Part shown: positions 55,751 to 63,755 of the stretch, in pieces
Numbering within the stretch: position 1 is the stretch's first letter
Layout of the letters: each line of letters begins with the position of its first letter
DNA from: Paenacidovorax caeni
GTDB taxonomy: Bacteria; Pseudomonadota; Gammaproteobacteria; Burkholderiales; Burkholderiaceae_C
Assembly (NCBI RefSeq): GCF_001298675.1
Contig: NZ_CYIG01000007.1
Location: 1-64,000, forward strand
Reading direction: 5' to 3'
DNA length: 64,000 nucleotides
The notes under the pieces: model-generated
Database searches by the model: none
Told to the model about the DNA's origin: nothing
What the model saw: only the letters and a program-made list of their open reading frames with translations
Position numbers and translations under genes: made by a program

Positions 55751-58399
55751 TCAGGCCGTTGCCTTCGCCCGCTGCTCGAAGTCAGCCAGTGGTTCGGGGC
55801 GCCCGAATAAATAGCCCTGGAAGTCCCGGCATCCCTGTGCCAGCAGGAAGCGATGGTGCGCCTCGGTCTCCACGCCCTCGGCCACCACGCCCAGGCCGAG
55901 GCGGTGCGCCAGCGCGATGATGCTGTGGGCGATGGCGGCGTCCTTCTCGTCCTGCAGCATGCCGCGCACAAAGCCTTGGTCGATCTTCACCTGGTCCAGC
56001 GGCAGCCGCTTGAGGTAGCCCAGACTGGAGTAGCCGGTGCCGAAGTCGTCCAGCGACAACCCCAGCCCCAGGCTGCGCAGCGCCTGCATGATGGCGATCA
56101 CCTGTTCCACGTCCTGTAGCAGCAGGCTTTCGGTCAGCTCCAGCTTGATGCGCCGCGGATCGGCACCGCTGGCCAGCAGCAGCTCGCGCAGCTCGGCCAC
56201 GAACTCGGCCTGGCGGAACTGGCGCGCGCTGACGTTGATCGACAGGTTCAGCGCTGCCAGCACCGGGTCCTGGCGCCACTGTCCTTGTTGGCGCAGCGCC
56301 GTCTCCAGTACCCAGCGGCCCAGCGCCAGGATCTGCCCGGTTTCTTCCGCCAACGGGATGAACAGGCCTGGTGCCACCAGGCCCTTCTCAGGGTGGTGCC
56401 AGCGCAGCAGCGCCTCGGCCCCGACGATGCGACCCTGCGCATCGACCTGTGGCTGGTAGAACAGGGCCAGCTCGCCCTGGCGCAGCGCCTTGTGCAGTTC
56501 GGCCTGCAGCTGCAGGCGCTGGTTCACGGCGGCTTGCATCACGGGGTCGAAGAAGCGCAGCGTATTGCGGCCTTCCTCCTTGGCACGGTACAGGGCCAGG
56601 TCGGCCTGCTTGAGCAGCTCCTCGGCCGAGCAGGGTGCGGCATGGACCATGGTGGCGCCCATGCTGGCGGTGGAGTGGTGCTCCTGCGCGCCGAGCTGGC
56701 AGGGCTGGCGCAGCCGCTGCAGGATTTTGTCGCCCAGCGCGCGCACCTGGGCCGCGGCCTGGAAAGGGTCGGTGCCGAGGTTGTGCAGCAGCACCACGAA
56801 TTCGTCACCGCCCAGCCGGGCCACGGTGTCGTCCGCCTGCACGCTGGCCTGCAGGCGCCGCGCCACTTCGACCAGCAGTTGGTCGCCCGCCACGTGGCCC
56901 TGGCTGTCGTTGAGCGTTTTGAAGTGGTCCAGGTCGAGCTGGAGCACGGCGGCACACTGGTTGGTGCGGAGGTTGCCCGACAGCACTTGCTCCAGCCGGT
57001 CGCGCAGCAGGCGGCGGTTGGGCAGGCCGGTGAGAGCGTCGTACAGGGCGAGGTAGCGCGCGCGTTCCTCGGCGGCCTTGCGGCTGGAGATGTCCACATC
57101 CAGGCAAAACAGCTCCGGCGGGCGCCCCGGCACATGCACGTAGGCGTGGCTGGAGAACACGTCCACCCCGGCGCCGTTCTTGTGCCGCAGGTGCAGTTCG
57201 CAGGCTGGTGTGGGTGTCCCTGTGGCAAACATCTGCGCGACGTCGTTGCGTGCATCGGCCTGCGCGGCGGGTGGAACGATCAGGTCGAAGATGCTTTGTC
57301 CCAGCGCCTCGTTGGCCAGGTAGCCGTACAGCTGCTCCGAGGCCTTGTTCCAATAGGTCACCGTGCCATCGGCCAGGTAGCCCTGTACCGAGATTGAGGG
57401 GATGTCGCGCAGCAGGGTGCGCAGGCGCTGTTCCGATTCTTGCAATGCTGCCTCGGCCTGCACGTACTCGGTGCGGTCGTGAACCAGGAGCACGACGGCC
57501 TGGCGGCCATGCACCAGCGTAGCCAGGGGCTGGCAGCGGCCCTCGAAGTGGCTGGGTCCGCCCAGGGCCTGAAGCTGGTAGGTGAAGCTCGCGGGCTTGC
57601 CTGTGCGCAGGCAATCGCGGATATGCCCCATGACGCGCTCCGCCAGATCCGCAGGCAGCACATCGGTGACGCGCTTGCCCAGAAGGTCTGCCGCGGGAGC
57701 GATCAGTTGGGTTTCGTCCGGGGACAGTATTTCCAGGTAGTGGCCCTGGTCGTCGATCACCAGCACCGGGTCGGGAATCGACTGCGTGATGGCCTGCAGC
57801 CGTGCCACGCTGTCGGCCAGGGCCGATTCGGTGTGCAGGCGCCGCTGAACGTCCTGCAGCAGCCAGCCCAGGAACATGGTGGCCGGGCCGAACACCAGCA
57901 GGTAGGGCAGGGCCAGCTGGCTGTTGACGCGTGCCACGGCCGCGGGCTCCAGCCCTTGGAACATGCCCAGCACCGACAGGTGCAGCAGCAGTCCGAAGGC
58001 CAGCAGCGCCAGCGGGCGCGCATGCACCCGGCCACGCCGCAGCGCATGGCGGTACGCCAGGCCGGCGGCGCTGCACCAGACGATCACCAGCAGACCGATG
58101 CCCACGCCCGCCCCCCCCAGCGCCAGGCGCATGGCGGCGGCCATGGCCGTGGAGATGGCGGCAGCCCAGGGGCCGCCGAACAGGGTCGCCATACTCAGGA
58201 CGACCGAGCGCGCGTCGATGATGACGCCGGGCGCCAATTGCAGCGGCTTGAGCATGCCCACGACGCAGATGGCGCCGAAGAGCAGCCCCGACAGCAGCTG
58301 CTGCAGCGTTGGCTGGCGCCGCAGCAGGCGAATGTTCACGCTGTACAGAAAGCACAGCGCAAGCAGCAGGGCTACGCCTTGAACCAGTTCGAGGAGCAT
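55751..58399 (-). CDS. Membrane-bound PAS-GGDEF-EAL cyclic-di-GMP protein
   Basis: 882 residues from ATG 58399. Six or so N-terminal TM helices resembling the 5TMR-LYT sensor (about 1-190), PAS domain about 205-320, second PAS about 330-445, GGDEF about 450-610 with intact RLGGDEFVVLL, EAL about 625-875 with GAEALLRWHHP and LDDFGTGYSSLGYLKRLPLD intact. The allosteric I-site RxxD just before GGDEF reads QADD, so product inhibition is probably lost. Both cyclase and phosphodiesterase motifs look usable; net direction unknown. Confidence 0.92.
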   Translation of the reverse strand: MLLELVQGVALLLALCFLYSVNIRLLRRQPTLQQLLSGLLFGAICVVGMLKPLQLAPGVIIDARSVVLSMATLFGGPWAAAISTAMAAAMRLALGGAGVGIGLLVIVWCSAAGLAYRHALRRGRVHARPLALLAFGLLLHLSVLGMFQGLEPAAVARVNSQLALPYLLVFGPATMFLGWLLQDVQRRLHTESALADSVARLQAITQSIPDPVLVIDDQGHYLEILSPDETQLIAPAADLLGKRVTDVLPADLAERVMGHIRDCLRTGKPASFTYQLQALGGPSHFEGRCQPLATLVHGRQAVVLLVHDRTEYVQAEAALQESEQRLRTLLRDIPSISVQGYLADGTVTYWNKASEQLYGYLANEALGQSIFDLIVPPAAQADARNDVAQMFATGTPTPACELHLRHKNGAGVDVFSSHAYVHVPGRPPELFCLDVDISSRKAAEERARYLALYDALTGLPNRRLLRDRLEQVLSGNLRTNQCAAVLQLDLDHFKTLNDSQGHVAGDQLLVEVARRLQASVQADDTVARLGGDEFVVLLHNLGTDPFQAAAQVRALGDKILQRLRQPCQLGAQEHHSTASMGATMVHAAPCSAEELLKQADLALYRAKEEGRNTLRFFDPVMQAAVNQRLQLQAELHKALRQGELALFYQPQVDAQGRIVGAEALLRWHHPEKGLVAPGLFIPLAEETGQILALGRWVLETALRQQGQWRQDPVLAALNLSINVSARQFRQAEFVAELRELLLASGADPRRIKLELTESLLLQDVEQVIAIMQALRSLGLGLSLDDFGTGYSSLGYLKRLPLDQVKIDQGFVRGMLQDEKDAAIAHSIIALAHRLGLGVVAEGVETEAHHRFLLAQGCRDFQGYLFGRPEPLADFEQRAKATA

Positions 58400-58422
58400 G
58401 GCATCGCCTGGTTTGCCGGTGT

Positions 58423-59478
58423 TTACGCCAGCAGGGCTTGCGCGAATTCGCGCGCGTTAAAGGTTTCGAGGTCTTCCACCTTCTCACCCACACCGATGAA
58501 GTACACGGGCACGGGGCGCTCCTGCGCGATGGCGGCCAGCACGCCGCCCTTGGCCGTGCCGTCGAGCTTCGTGACCACCAGGCCAGTGAGCTGCAGCGCG
58601 TCGTCAAACGCACGCACCTGGGCCAGGGCATTCTGGCCGGTGTTGCCGTCGATCACCAGCAGCACCTCGTGTGGTGCCGAGGCGTCGGCCTTGGTGACCA
58701 CACGCTTGATCTTTTTCAGCTCTTCCATCAGGTGCAGCTGCGTGGGCAGGCGCCCGGCGGTATCGACCAGCACCACGTCCTTGCCGCGTGCCTTGCCGGC
58801 CGAGACGGCGTCAAAGCTCACGGCGGCCGGGTCGCCGCCATCCTGGCTGACGATCTCCACCGTGTTGCGCGTGGCCCAAACGCCAAGCTGCTCGCGCGCC
58901 GCTGCGCGGAAGGTGTCGGCCGCCGCCAGCAGCACGCTCTGGCCATGCTCGGCCAGGTGCCGCGTGAGCTTGCCGATGGACGTCGTCTTGCCCGCGCCGT
59001 TGACGCCCGCCACCATGATGACGGTGGGCGCCTGTGCCCCGATCACCAGCGGCTTTTCCAGCGGACGCAGCAGGTCGGCCAGCGCGTCGGCCAGCAGCGC
59101 CTTGACGGCGGCGGGCTCGGTGGTCTTGGTCTCCTTGACGCGGCGCTTGAGGTCGGCCAGCAGGTGCTGCGTGGCGCGCACGCCGGTGTCGGCCATCAGC
59201 AGCGCGTCCTCGAGCTCTTCGTACAGCGCTTCGTCGATCTTGGTGCCGGTGAAGACGGTGGCGATGCTGCCGCCGGTCTTGCGCAGGCCTGTGCGCAGGC
59301 GCTCCATCCAGCCCTGGCGCGCACCGGCGGCCTCGGGTTTGGGTGCGGGTTCGGGGGCACCGGGCGGCATGGCCGGTGCTGCGGGAGCAGCCGCAGGAGT
59401 TGGCGCTACCGTGGCCGGGGTGTCGGCGGGCAGTGGGGGCGTGGGAGCCGCAGGTTTTTTCTTGAAAAAGCTGAACAT
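58423..59478 (-). CDS. ftsY: Signal recognition particle receptor FtsY
   Basis: 351 residues from ATG 59478 (MFSFFKKKPAAPTPPLPADT). Short A-like N-terminal region rich in Ala/Pro (about 8-50) instead of the long acidic A domain of E. coli. NG domain: GVNGAGKTTSIGKLTRHLAE near 145, DTFRAAAREQL near 180, LVDTAGRLPTQ near 230, and VTKLDGTAKGG near 295. Docks ribosome-SRP complexes at the membrane. Divergent from an M16 peptidase gene with only 27 bp between start codons. Confidence 0.96.
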   Translation of the reverse strand: MFSFFKKKPAAPTPPLPADTPATVAPTPAAAPAAPAMPPGAPEPAPKPEAAGARQGWMERLRTGLRKTGGSIATVFTGTKIDEALYEELEDALLMADTGVRATQHLLADLKRRVKETKTTEPAAVKALLADALADLLRPLEKPLVIGAQAPTVIMVAGVNGAGKTTSIGKLTRHLAEHGQSVLLAAADTFRAAAREQLGVWATRNTVEIVSQDGGDPAAVSFDAVSAGKARGKDVVLVDTAGRLPTQLHLMEELKKIKRVVTKADASAPHEVLLVIDGNTGQNALAQVRAFDDALQLTGLVVTKLDGTAKGGVLAAIAQERPVPVYFIGVGEKVEDLETFNAREFAQALLA

Positions 59479-59489
59479 TGGCGAGTTCT

Positions 59490-59506
59490 TAGAATCCTGC
59501 ATTCTA
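59490..59506. promoter_or_regulatory. Head-to-head -10 boxes of ftsY and the M16 gene
   Basis: TAGAAT-CCTGC-ATTCTA is an inverted repeat of two -10 hexamers. The plus-strand TAGAAT (59490-59495) ends 10 nt before ATG 59506. The minus-strand TAGAAT (59506-59501) lies 22 nt before the ftsY ATG at 59478. The two polymerase footprints must overlap. -35 matches are weak on both sides. Confidence 0.5.
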
Positions 59507-60945
59507 TGAAACGCGCATTGACCCTCCTGGCCCCCGCTGCCCTGGCCGCCTGCCTGGCGTGCCCGCCTGCGCTGGCGCAGGCCGCAGCCCCCGTTTCCCC
59601 CGTTCCTGCGGCCGTCTCCAGTGCCGCGCAGCAGTTCACGCTGAAGAACGGCATGCAGCTCATCGTGCAGCCCGACCGGCGTGCGCCCACGGCGGTGCAC
59701 ATGGTCTGGGTACGTGTCGGTGCCATGGACGAGGTGGACGGCACCTCGGGCGTGGCCCATGCGCTGGAGCACATGATGTTCAAGGGCTCCAAGCGCCTGC
59801 GGCCCGGCGAGTTCTCGCGCCGTGTGGCTGCGCTGGGCGGGCAGGAGAACGCCTTCACCAGCTGGGACTACACCGGCTATTACCAACAGATCCCCGCGTC
59901 ACGCCTGCAGGAGGTGATGCAGCTTGAGGCCGACCGTTTCGCCCACAACCAGTGGCCCGACGCCGAGTTCACGAAAGAGATCGAGGTCATCAAGGAAGAG
60001 CGCCGCATGCGCACCGAGGACAATCCGCGCGCCCTGCTGATGGAGCAGCTCTACGCGGCCAGCTACGTGGCCTTTCCGTACCATCGCCCCATCATTGGCT
60101 GGATGGGCGACCTCGACGCGCTGACCCCTGATGACGTGCGTGCGTTCCACCGCCAGTGGTACGTGCCCGGCAACGCCGTGGTGGTGGTGGCCGGCGACGT
60201 GGACGCGGCGCAGGTGCGTGCCTGGGCCGAGAAGACCTACGGCAGCATTGCGGCGCGTGCCCTGCCGGTGCGCAAGCCGCGCCCTGAGCCCGCGCAGCGC
60301 GGTATCCGGCGCGTCGAGGTCAAGGCCCCTGCCGAACAGGCTTACGTGGCGCTGGCCTTCCATGTGCCGCGCATCGCCCGCGTGGACGAGGGCATGACCG
60401 CGCAGGACCGCGATGCCTTGGCCTTGCTGGTGCTCTCGGCCGTGCTCAGTGGCTACGACGGCGCGCGCCTGGAGCGTGCGCTGACCCAGGGCGCCAGCCG
60501 CGTGGCCGACAGTGCCAACAGCGGCGCTTCGGTGCTGGGGCGTGGCCCCGGGCTGTTCCTGCTCACCGGCGTACCGGCCGCCGGGCAGAGCGCCGAAGCC
60601 GTGGAGCACGCCCTGCGCGCGCAGGTGGCGCGCATCGCCCAGGACGGCGTGGACCCCGCCGAGCTGGAGCGCGTGAAGACGCAATGGATGGCCTCGAACA
60701 TCTACGAGCGCGACTCGGTCATGAACCAGGCGCAGCAACTGGGCAGCTACTGGGTGCTGGGCATGCCGCTGGACGCCGAGGACCGCTTGCTGGCCCAGCT
60801 GCGCACCATCACGCCGCAGCAGGTGCAGGACGTGGCAGCGCGCTATTTCGGCGACGACGCCCTCACCGTGGCCACGCTGCGGCCTCAGCCGCTTGACGGC
60901 AAGCCACCCCGTCCCGCCCCTGCCCCTGGCGCACGACTGCACTGA
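59506..60945 (+). CDS. M16 family zinc peptidase (catalytic subunit)
   Basis: 479 residues from ATG 59506. Cleavable signal peptide MKRALTLLAPAALAACLACP with likely cut after ALAQA near 25. Zinc motif HALEHMMFKG near 85 (inverted HxxEH) and the distal Glu in EVIKEERRMRTEDNP near 158. Two M16 half-domains. Periplasmic pitrilysin-like peptidase. It is followed by an inactive paralogue, the usual two-subunit arrangement. Confidence 0.92.
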   Translation: MKRALTLLAPAALAACLACPPALAQAAAPVSPVPAAVSSAAQQFTLKNGMQLIVQPDRRAPTAVHMVWVRVGAMDEVDGTSGVAHALEHMMFKGSKRLRPGEFSRRVAALGGQENAFTSWDYTGYYQQIPASRLQEVMQLEADRFAHNQWPDAEFTKEIEVIKEERRMRTEDNPRALLMEQLYAASYVAFPYHRPIIGWMGDLDALTPDDVRAFHRQWYVPGNAVVVVAGDVDAAQVRAWAEKTYGSIAARALPVRKPRPEPAQRGIRRVEVKAPAEQAYVALAFHVPRIARVDEGMTAQDRDALALLVLSAVLSGYDGARLERALTQGASRVADSANSGASVLGRGPGLFLLTGVPAAGQSAEAVEHALRAQVARIAQDGVDPAELERVKTQWMASNIYERDSVMNQAQQLGSYWVLGMPLDAEDRLLAQLRTITPQQVQDVAARYFGDDALTVATLRPQPLDGKPPRPAPAPGARLH

Positions 60946-60952
60946 AATATGA

Positions 60953-61090
60953 AGCACCCCCTGAGTCGCCTTTGGCGCCTTCCTCCTCTCTCTGCGCGCT
61001 GTGTGCTCCGGGAGGGGGACGCAGCCAGCGCGGCGGGGCAGCCCTTGCGCGGCTGCCCGCCCTTGGGCCGCGCCGGTTTTGTGCGCTGCG
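60953..61090. repeat. GC-rich intergenic repeat, copy 3 (fullest)
   Basis: Starts GCACCCCCTGAGTCGCC, continues with TCCTCCTCTCTCTGCGCGCT, CTCCGGGAGGGGGACGCAGC and GCGCGGCGGGGCAGCCCTTG. I recognise CCCCCTGAGTCGC followed by a pyrimidine tract and GGGAGGGGGACG as a frequent Comamonadaceae intergenic repeat. It fills the gap between the two M16 genes. Confidence 0.6.
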
Positions 61091-61126
61091 GGCGGAGCAT
61101 AGGGCCAGGGATCACCGAGAGAAATT

Positions 61127-62479
61127 ATGAATGCTATTAAAAAGAGAGCTGCTAGCGCTTTCCTGGTGTGCGTTGGATGGCTTTTTTCCTCGCAATCTGC
61201 GTGGGCGCTGCTGCCCATCGAGCATTGGCGCGAGCCCAGCGGCGCGCAGGTCTGGCTGGTCAATAGCCCGGGTATCCCCATGGTGGACGTGCAGATCGCC
61301 TTTGACGCCGGTAGCCGCCGCGACCCGGCCGCGCAGGCCGGGCTGGCGCAGGCCGCCGCGCTGATGAGTGCCAAGGGGGTGCGGGCCCAGGACGATGCCC
61401 CAGCGCTCGACGAGAACGCGCTGGGCGAAGCCTGGGCTGACCTGGGCGCGAGCTTTGGCGCGCATGCCGACCGTGACAGCTACAGCTATGCGCTGCGCTC
61501 GCTCACCGACCCCGCACTGCTGCAACGCGCCGCGCGCCTGGCCGCACGCCAGATCGCCCAGCCGAGCTGGCCCGAACCCGTGTGGGAGAGTGAGCGCGCG
61601 CGCTGGAGCGCGGCCATCAAGGAGTCGTACACCCGCCCGGGCCCGGTGGCGGCCAGGGCCTTTTCTACCGCGCTGTACGGCAGCCACCCCTATGGCCAGC
61701 GCCCGGAGGAAGACACCCTGGCGCGCATTGGTGTCGCCGATCTGCAGGCGTTCCACACCCGTGCCATCGCCGCCTGCCGCGCGCGCGTGAGCCTCGTCGG
61801 CGCGCTTGACCGGGCCCAGGCCCAGGCGCTGGTGCGCGCGCTGCTGGCGCTGCTGCCCGAGCGCGACCCGGCGGACTGCGCGCCGCTGCCCGCAGTGCCT
61901 GACGCGCCGCCGCTGGCGCAGCCCCAGGTGCAGCGCATCGCCTTTCCCTCTGCGCAGGCGCAGGTGCTCATCGGGCAGCTCGGCATCGCGCGGCGCGACC
62001 CGGACTTTCTCGCCCTGCTGGTGGGCAACCACATCCTGGGCGGTGGTGGGCTGGTGTCGCGCCTGACCGAAGAAGTGCGTGAAAAGCGCGGCCTGAGCTA
62101 CAGCGTGTACAGCGACTTCTCGCCCGGCCTGAACGTGGGCGGCTTCGTCGTGGCCCTGCAAACCCGCCCCGACCAGGCCGACCAGGCCCTGCAGGTGGCG
62201 CAGCAGACCCTGGCGCGCTACGTGCAGGACGGCCCGACCGAGGCCGAGCTCCAGGCCGCCAAGGACAACCTGATCGGCGGTTTCGCGCTGCGCATCGACA
62301 GCAACCGCAAGCTGCTGGGCAACGTCAGCAACATTGCCTGGAATGGCCTGCCGCTGGACTACCTGGAGCACTGGACGCAGCGCGTGCAGGCGCTCACCGT
62401 GGCCGACGTGCGTGCTGCCCTGCAGCGCCACCTGCACCCTGAGCGCATGGCCACCGTGGTCGTCGGGGGCCAGCCGTGA
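61127..62479 (+). CDS. M16 family peptidase-like protein (inactive subunit)
   Basis: 450 residues from ATG 61127. Signal peptide MNAIKKRAASAFLVCVGWLF with likely cut after SAWA near 27. The position of the zinc motif reads AGLAQAAALMSAKGV, lacking HxxEH, so it is a non-catalytic partner. C-terminal M16 domain with LTEEVREKRGLSYSVYSDFS near 310 intact. The start codon and the n/h regions of the signal peptide come from a palindromic repeat copy. rsmD overlaps its stop. Confidence 0.9.
   Translation: MNAIKKRAASAFLVCVGWLFSSQSAWALLPIEHWREPSGAQVWLVNSPGIPMVDVQIAFDAGSRRDPAAQAGLAQAAALMSAKGVRAQDDAPALDENALGEAWADLGASFGAHADRDSYSYALRSLTDPALLQRAARLAARQIAQPSWPEPVWESERARWSAAIKESYTRPGPVAARAFSTALYGSHPYGQRPEEDTLARIGVADLQAFHTRAIAACRARVSLVGALDRAQAQALVRALLALLPERDPADCAPLPAVPDAPPLAQPQVQRIAFPSAQAQVLIGQLGIARRDPDFLALLVGNHILGGGGLVSRLTEEVREKRGLSYSVYSDFSPGLNVGGFVVALQTRPDQADQALQVAQQTLARYVQDGPTEAELQAAKDNLIGGFALRIDSNRKLLGNVSNIAWNGLPLDYLEHWTQRVQALTVADVRAALQRHLHPERMATVVVGGQP
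61129..61172 (+). repeat. AGCGCTT-type palindromic element in the M16 signal peptide region
   Basis: TGCTATTAAAAAGAGAGCTG, CTAGCGCTTTCCTGGTGTGC: exact AGAGCTGCTAGCGCTTTCC core. Read as AIKKRAASAFLV. Confidence 0.82.
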
Positions 62480-63075
62480 GCCGGCCTGGCACGGCGCGCA
62501 CCGTCCCAGTGCCCCGGGGTGCGGGTGAGGTGCGCATCATCGGCGGCCAGTGGAAGCGCACCCGCTTGAAGGTGCCTGACCGTCCGGGCCTGCGCCCCAC
62601 GCCCGACCGTGTGCGCGAGACCTTGTTCAACTGGCTCGGGCAGGACTTGACCGGCTGGCATTGCCTTGACGCTTTTGCGGGCACCGGTGCGCTCGGGCTG
62701 GAGGCTGCCTCGCGCGGCGCCGCCGCGGTGCTGTTGGTGGAGCAGGATGCCGCATTGGCCGCCGCGCTGCAGCAGCACCAGCAGCGCCTGCAGGCGACGC
62801 AGGTGCGCGTGCAGCGGGGCGACGGCCTGGCCGCGCTGCGCCAGGCGCCGCCGGGCAGCCTGCACCTGGTGCTGCTCGACCCGCCGTTCGACGCCCTGGC
62901 GCTGTTCGCCCCGGCGCTGCAGGCGGCCGCGCAGGCACTGGCGGCCGACGGCTACGTCTACCTCGAAGCTCCAGCGGCCTGGGACGAGGCGGCGCTGGCC
63001 GCCTGCGGCCTGCGCGTGCACCGCTATCTGAAAGCCGGCGCGGTGCACGCGCACCTGCTGCACCGTGTCTCGTGA
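62476..63075 (+). CDS. rsmD: 16S rRNA (guanine966-N2)-methyltransferase RsmD
   Basis: 199 residues from GTG 62476, overlapping the M16 stop by four bases. RIIGGQWKRTRLKVPDRPGL near 15, RPTPDRVRETLFNWL near 36, SAM-binding DAFAGTGALGLEAASRGA near 62, and LLDPPFDAL near 133 (N-methylation DPPF motif). Modifies G966 of 16S rRNA. coaD follows, a common pairing. Confidence 0.95.
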   Translation: MSRPGTARTVPVPRGAGEVRIIGGQWKRTRLKVPDRPGLRPTPDRVRETLFNWLGQDLTGWHCLDAFAGTGALGLEAASRGAAAVLLVEQDAALAAALQQHQQRLQATQVRVQRGDGLAALRQAPPGSLHLVLLDPPFDALALFAPALQAAAQALAADGYVYLEAPAAWDEAALAACGLRVHRYLKAGAVHAHLLHRVS

Positions 63076-63080
63076 ACTAT

Positions 63081-63133
63081 TGATTCGATAGCTGCCAGCG
63101 CTTTCCCTATAAGAGCTGGAGCCGTTTTTTATT
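63081..63133 (+). repeat. AGCGCTT-type palindromic element between rsmD and coaD
   Basis: TTCGATAGCTGCCAGCGCTT, TCCCTATAAGAGCTGGAGCC, GTTTTTTATTC. It fills most of the 74-bp gap. The trailing T-run means it could also work as a terminator. Confidence 0.82.
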
Positions 63134-63149
63134 CAGAAAAGAATTCACC

Positions 63150-63641
63150 ATGCCCCACGTCATCGCCGTCTATCCAGGCACGTTCGACCCCATCACGCTG
63201 GGCCATGAAGACCTGGTGGCGCGTGCCGCCCAGTTGTTCGACGAGGTCATCGTTGCCGTGGCCGTGGGCCACCACAAGAAAACCCTGTTCAGTTTGGACG
63301 ACCGCATGGCGCTGGTGCGCGAGGTGGTTCGACCATTTCCACAGGTGCGCGTGGAGAGCTTCGACGGCCTGGTGCGCGACTTCGTGCGTGCCCACGGCGC
63401 CAAGGCCATGGTGCGCGGTGTACGCAGCGTCACCGACTTTGAATACGAGCGCCAACTGGCGGGCATGAACCGCCACCTGATGCCCGACGTGGAAACCGTT
63501 TTCCTCACGCCGAGCGACCGTTTTGCGCACCTCTCCAGCAGCTTCGTGCGCGAGATCCATACGCTGGGCGGCGACGTGCAGGCGTTGGTCTCTCCCGCCG
63601 TGCTGCAGCGGCTGCAGGCGCAGGTGCCCGTTCAGCGCTGA
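63150..63641 (+). CDS. coaD: Phosphopantetheine adenylyltransferase CoaD
   Basis: 163 residues from ATG 63150. Nucleotidyltransferase fold: AVYPGTFDPITLGHEDLVAR near 6 with the TxGH motif, VRGVRSVTDFEYERQLAGMN near 89, and LSSSFVREI near 128. Fourth step of coenzyme A synthesis. Length typical. Confidence 0.97.
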   Translation: MPHVIAVYPGTFDPITLGHEDLVARAAQLFDEVIVAVAVGHHKKTLFSLDDRMALVREVVRPFPQVRVESFDGLVRDFVRAHGAKAMVRGVRSVTDFEYERQLAGMNRHLMPDVETVFLTPSDRFAHLSSSFVREIHTLGGDVQALVSPAVLQRLQAQVPVQR

Positions 63642-63700
63642 ACTTGCCGGGGCGGCGCACGCTGCCGAGCGGGAGCGCCGTAAACAGTCTCCAAAAGCAA

Positions 63701-63722
63701 AAGCGCCCCCGAAGGGGCGCTT
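63701..63722. terminator. Bidirectional terminator between coaD and the BON gene
   Basis: AAGCGCCCC-CGAA-GGGGCGCTT, a perfect 9-bp stem. On the minus strand it is followed by TTGCTTTTGG, so it best serves the BON-domain gene; it also blocks coaD read-through. Confidence 0.75.
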
Positions 63723-63755
63723 GCGTGTGGCTTGCCGCCCGGAGGGCGGGCCAGC

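Noticed and set aside
57440-60945. Long plus-strand frames opposite the GGDEF-EAL and ftsY genes that run into the M16 gene
   Set aside because: The in-frame upstream part is antisense; the true M16 start at 59506 has a signal peptide and the divergent promoter in front.
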